A stretch of 64,000 nucleotides of DNA from Pararhizobium sp. (GTDB lineage Bacteria; Pseudomonadota; Alphaproteobacteria; Rhizobiales; Rhizobiaceae): contig JAURWE010000055.1 of NCBI GenBank assembly GCA_030655075.1, positions 62,001-126,000 on the forward strand, in the 5' to 3' direction. Both the position numbers and the translations under genes were made by a program. The notes beneath the pieces were generated by a model. That model was given only the letters and a program-made list of their open reading frames with translations, did not search any database and had not been told where the DNA came from. Shown here one piece after another: positions 61,900 to 64,000 of the stretch. Position 1 is the first letter of the stretch. Every line of letters begins with the position of its first letter.

Positions 61900-64000
61900 A
61901 TGCAACGCAGTCTGATGACATCGAGGAAATTTGCGCCGCTGTTCTGGACGCAATTTCTGTCCGCCTTCAACGACAATTTCCTGAAACAGACGCTGGTTTT
62001 CATCATCCTTGCCCAGATGGCCGCCGAAGGCGCCTCGCTGGTGACGGTTGCCGGCGGCATCTTCATTCTGCCGTTCCTGCTTTTGTCGGCCATGGCCGGA
62101 CAGCTGGCCGACAAATACGACAAGGCCTGGATGGCCGAACTGCTGAAGCGCTCCGAGATCGCCGTGGCCGCCGTTTCAGTAATCGGCATCGCCTTTTCGT
62201 CGATCCCGATCCTGATGTTGGCGCTCTTTGGTTTCGGCGTCATCTCGTCGCTGTTCGGACCGATCAAATATGGCATCCTGCCGGATCATCTGGAACGCAA
62301 GGATCTGCCCAAGGCCAATGCCTGGATTGAGGGCGGCACTTTCATCGCCATCCTGACCGGCACGATCGTGGCCGCCTTTGCCTTCACGGGCGGCGAGAAT
62401 GTCTGGATTTTCGGCCCGCTGATGATGGGACTGTCGGTTCTGTGCTGGCTTGCTGCCCGGATGATCCCGCCGACCGGCTCCAAGGCGCCCGATCTCGTCA
62501 TCGACCGCAACATCTTCCGCTCAAGCCATCGGCTGATCGGCGAGTTGCGCGAGGACACACGCATCTGGCGCTCGGCCCTGATGAACTGCTGGTTCTGGTT
62601 CGTCGGCGCCTTCGTCATGTCGATGCTGCCAATCATGGTCAAGGAAATCCTCGGCGGATCAGAGGTCATCGTGCCTGCCTATCTGGCGATCTTCGCCGTC
62701 TCGATCGCCATCGGTTCTGCCATTGCCGGCTGGATGTCGGCCGGACGCGTCGTCCTTCTGCCAGCGCCGGTAGGCACCGCAATCATCGCCCTTTTCGGCA
62801 TCGATCTCGCCTGGAATCTCTGGGGCCTGCATTCAACGACAGCGGCAGACACGCTTGCCGCCTTCTTTGCTGGTCAAAACACCATTCGCGTCGCGATCGA
62901 TCTGGCCGGCATGGCCATCGGCGGCGCCTTTCTCGCCGTGCCGACCTTTGCCGCCATGCAGAGCTGGGCCCATGAAGACCGGCGCGCCCGCGTCATCGGC
63001 GCTGCCAACGTGCTGTCCGCCCTGTTCATCGTCACAGGTCTGGCGCTGGTGGCGGGCCTTCAGGCTGCCGGCATGCCGATCGCGATGATCATCCTCGTTC
63101 TCTCCATCCTCAACATCGCCATCGCTTGGCTGATGCTGGTGACGCTGCCGACCAACCCCTTCCGCGATTTCATCTCCATCCTGTTCCGGGCTTTCATGCG
63201 GCTTGAGGTCGATGGCCTGGAAAACATGAAGAAGGCCGGCAAGGCGCCAATCATTGCGCTCAACCACGTGAGCTTTCTCGACGGCGCCCTGGCGCTGGCG
63301 ATCACCGAGGAAGAGCCGGTTTTTGCGATCGACTACAAGATCGCCCAGGCCTGGTGGGTGAAACCGTTCCTGAAGATGTGCAAGTTCCTGCCGCTCGACC
63401 CGACCAAGCCGATGGCGACGCGCTCGCTGATCAAGATCGTCCAGGACGGCAATCCGATCGGCATCTTCCCCGAGGGACGGCTGACCGTCACCGGCACGCT
63501 GATGAAGGTCTACGACGGTGCCGCCATGGTGGCCGACAAGACCGGCTCGCTGGTGGTGCCGGTGCGTATCGACGGGCTGGAAAGGAGTTATTTCTCGCGC
63601 CTGTCCGGCGGCCAGGTTCGCCGCCGCCTGTTCCCGAAAGTCAAGGTGACAATCCTCGAACCGGTCAAACTCGATGTGCCCGCCGACCTCAAGGGCCGCA
63701 AGCGGCGGATCGCCGCCGGCGCAGCGCTCTATCAGGTCATGTCTATGCTGATGTTCCGCACCACCAACACATCAACGACAGTGCTGGAGAAAATTATCGA
63801 GACGGCGCACGAGCGCGGCATGGGCAAGCTCGCCTGTGAGGATCCCGTTACCGGCTCGCTGTCCTACGGCAAGCTTCTGACAGGGGCTGCGGTTCTTGGG
63901 GCCCGGTTTGCCACGATGTTCCCTGAAAAGACACTCGGTCTCATGCTGCCGAATGCCAATGGTGCGGTCGCGACGCTGCTCGGCGTGATGACCGCCGGCA
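61900..64000 (+). CDS. Acyl-ACP-phospholipid acyltransferase: MFS + PlsC + AMP-ligase, 3' end cut
   Basis: At least 700 residues from ATG at 61900 (AGGA upstream), continuing past the window. The first 400 residues are an MFS-type (LplT-like) transporter with FWTQFLSAFNDNFLKQTLVF and about 12 spans. Then a PlsC acyltransferase domain with NHVSFLD (about 455) and FPEGR (about 523), and from about residue 630 the N-terminus of an AMP-binding acyl-ACP synthetase domain (LSYGKLLTGAAVLGARF). This is the fused LplT-Aas arrangement that flips and re-acylates lysophospholipids in the inner membrane. Full-length proteins are about 1130-1150 residues. Confidence 0.9.
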   Translation, partial: MQRSLMTSRKFAPLFWTQFLSAFNDNFLKQTLVFIILAQMAAEGASLVTVAGGIFILPFLLLSAMAGQLADKYDKAWMAELLKRSEIAVAAVSVIGIAFSSIPILMLALFGFGVISSLFGPIKYGILPDHLERKDLPKANAWIEGGTFIAILTGTIVAAFAFTGGENVWIFGPLMMGLSVLCWLAARMIPPTGSKAPDLVIDRNIFRSSHRLIGELREDTRIWRSALMNCWFWFVGAFVMSMLPIMVKEILGGSEVIVPAYLAIFAVSIAIGSAIAGWMSAGRVVLLPAPVGTAIIALFGIDLAWNLWGLHSTTAADTLAAFFAGQNTIRVAIDLAGMAIGGAFLAVPTFAAMQSWAHEDRRARVIGAANVLSALFIVTGLALVAGLQAAGMPIAMIILVLSILNIAIAWLMLVTLPTNPFRDFISILFRAFMRLEVDGLENMKKAGKAPIIALNHVSFLDGALALAITEEEPVFAIDYKIAQAWWVKPFLKMCKFLPLDPTKPMATRSLIKIVQDGNPIGIFPEGRLTVTGTLMKVYDGAAMVADKTGSLVVPVRIDGLERSYFSRLSGGQVRRRLFPKVKVTILEPVKLDVPADLKGRKRRIAAGAALYQVMSMLMFRTTNTSTTVLEKIIETAHERGMGKLACEDPVTGSLSYGKLLTGAAVLGARFATMFPEKTLGLMLPNANGAVATLLGVMTAG

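Overview
The window looks like a chromosomal or chromid-type segment of a Rhizobiaceae bacterium (Rhizobium/Agrobacterium/Sinorhizobium relatives). The coding sequence is GC-rich and dense. Taxonomic cues are a eukaryotic-type glutamine synthetase II with a DUF2735 gene beside it, DUF982, DUF2865 and paired DUF1127 genes, a 1,5-anhydro-D-fructose reductase of the Sinorhizobium type, many ABC uptake operons, and short intergenic palindromes of the kind common in rhizobia. I saw no rRNA, tRNA, CRISPR array, insertion sequence or prophage. The genus is inferred from gene content only.

Layout. 1-9.1 kb: a sugar-type ABC operon (binding protein, two permeases, ATPase) continuing into a GMC oxidoreductase and an SDR, followed by a second GMC gene, with a divergent LacI-type repressor. 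9.2-16.6 kb: a tightly overlapping operon lacI-afr-CoA transferase-enoyl-CoA hydratase-aldehyde dehydrogenase, divergent from a DUF993 aldolase-fold gene; both promoters carry the same operator between -35 and -10. 16.7-21.7 kb: a solitary CcdA-like antitoxin gene and a branched-chain-amino-acid-type ABC operon (SBP, livHMGF). 21.9-25.9 kb: a polytopic membrane protein, glutaryl-CoA dehydrogenase and a class III CoA transferase. 26-32.8 kb: a polyamine-type ABC operon fused to a serine hydrolase and an amidohydrolase. 32.9-37.4 kb: a hydroxyproline-type catabolic cluster (proline-racemase-family enzyme, GntR regulator, DapA-like lyase/deaminase, imine reductase). 37.4-47.8 kb: a peptide-type ABC operon ending in OsmC, then an M20 amidohydrolase, an ectoine-hydrolase-like M24 protein, an aminotransferase and an Lrp regulator. 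48-54.5 kb: DUF2865, a polyamine-type aminotransferase plus glutamine-synthetase-like gene, an Rrf2 regulator divergent from a thioredoxin-reductase-like flavoprotein, and a DMT transporter. 54.3-57.5 kb: DUF2735, glnII with a sigma-54 promoter, DUF982, a small-RNA locus with four CCTCCTCCC hairpins and two duplicated DUF1127 genes. 57.6-64 kb: LysR, a third GMC oxidoreductase, a small acidic protein, TetR with three operators in front of a decayed PspA/YiaA remnant, and the start of an MFS-PlsC-AMP-ligase phospholipid acyltransferase.

Overall this is an accessory catabolic region: seven or so substrate-scavenging modules, each with its own transporter or local regulator, next to nitrogen-assimilation and stress-RNA loci. 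The observations most worth following are the anti-Shine-Dalgarno small-RNA/DUF1127 locus, the six-gene LacI regulon with DUF993, the ectoine-like degradation genes linked to a peptide transporter, and the degraded TetR-controlled operon.
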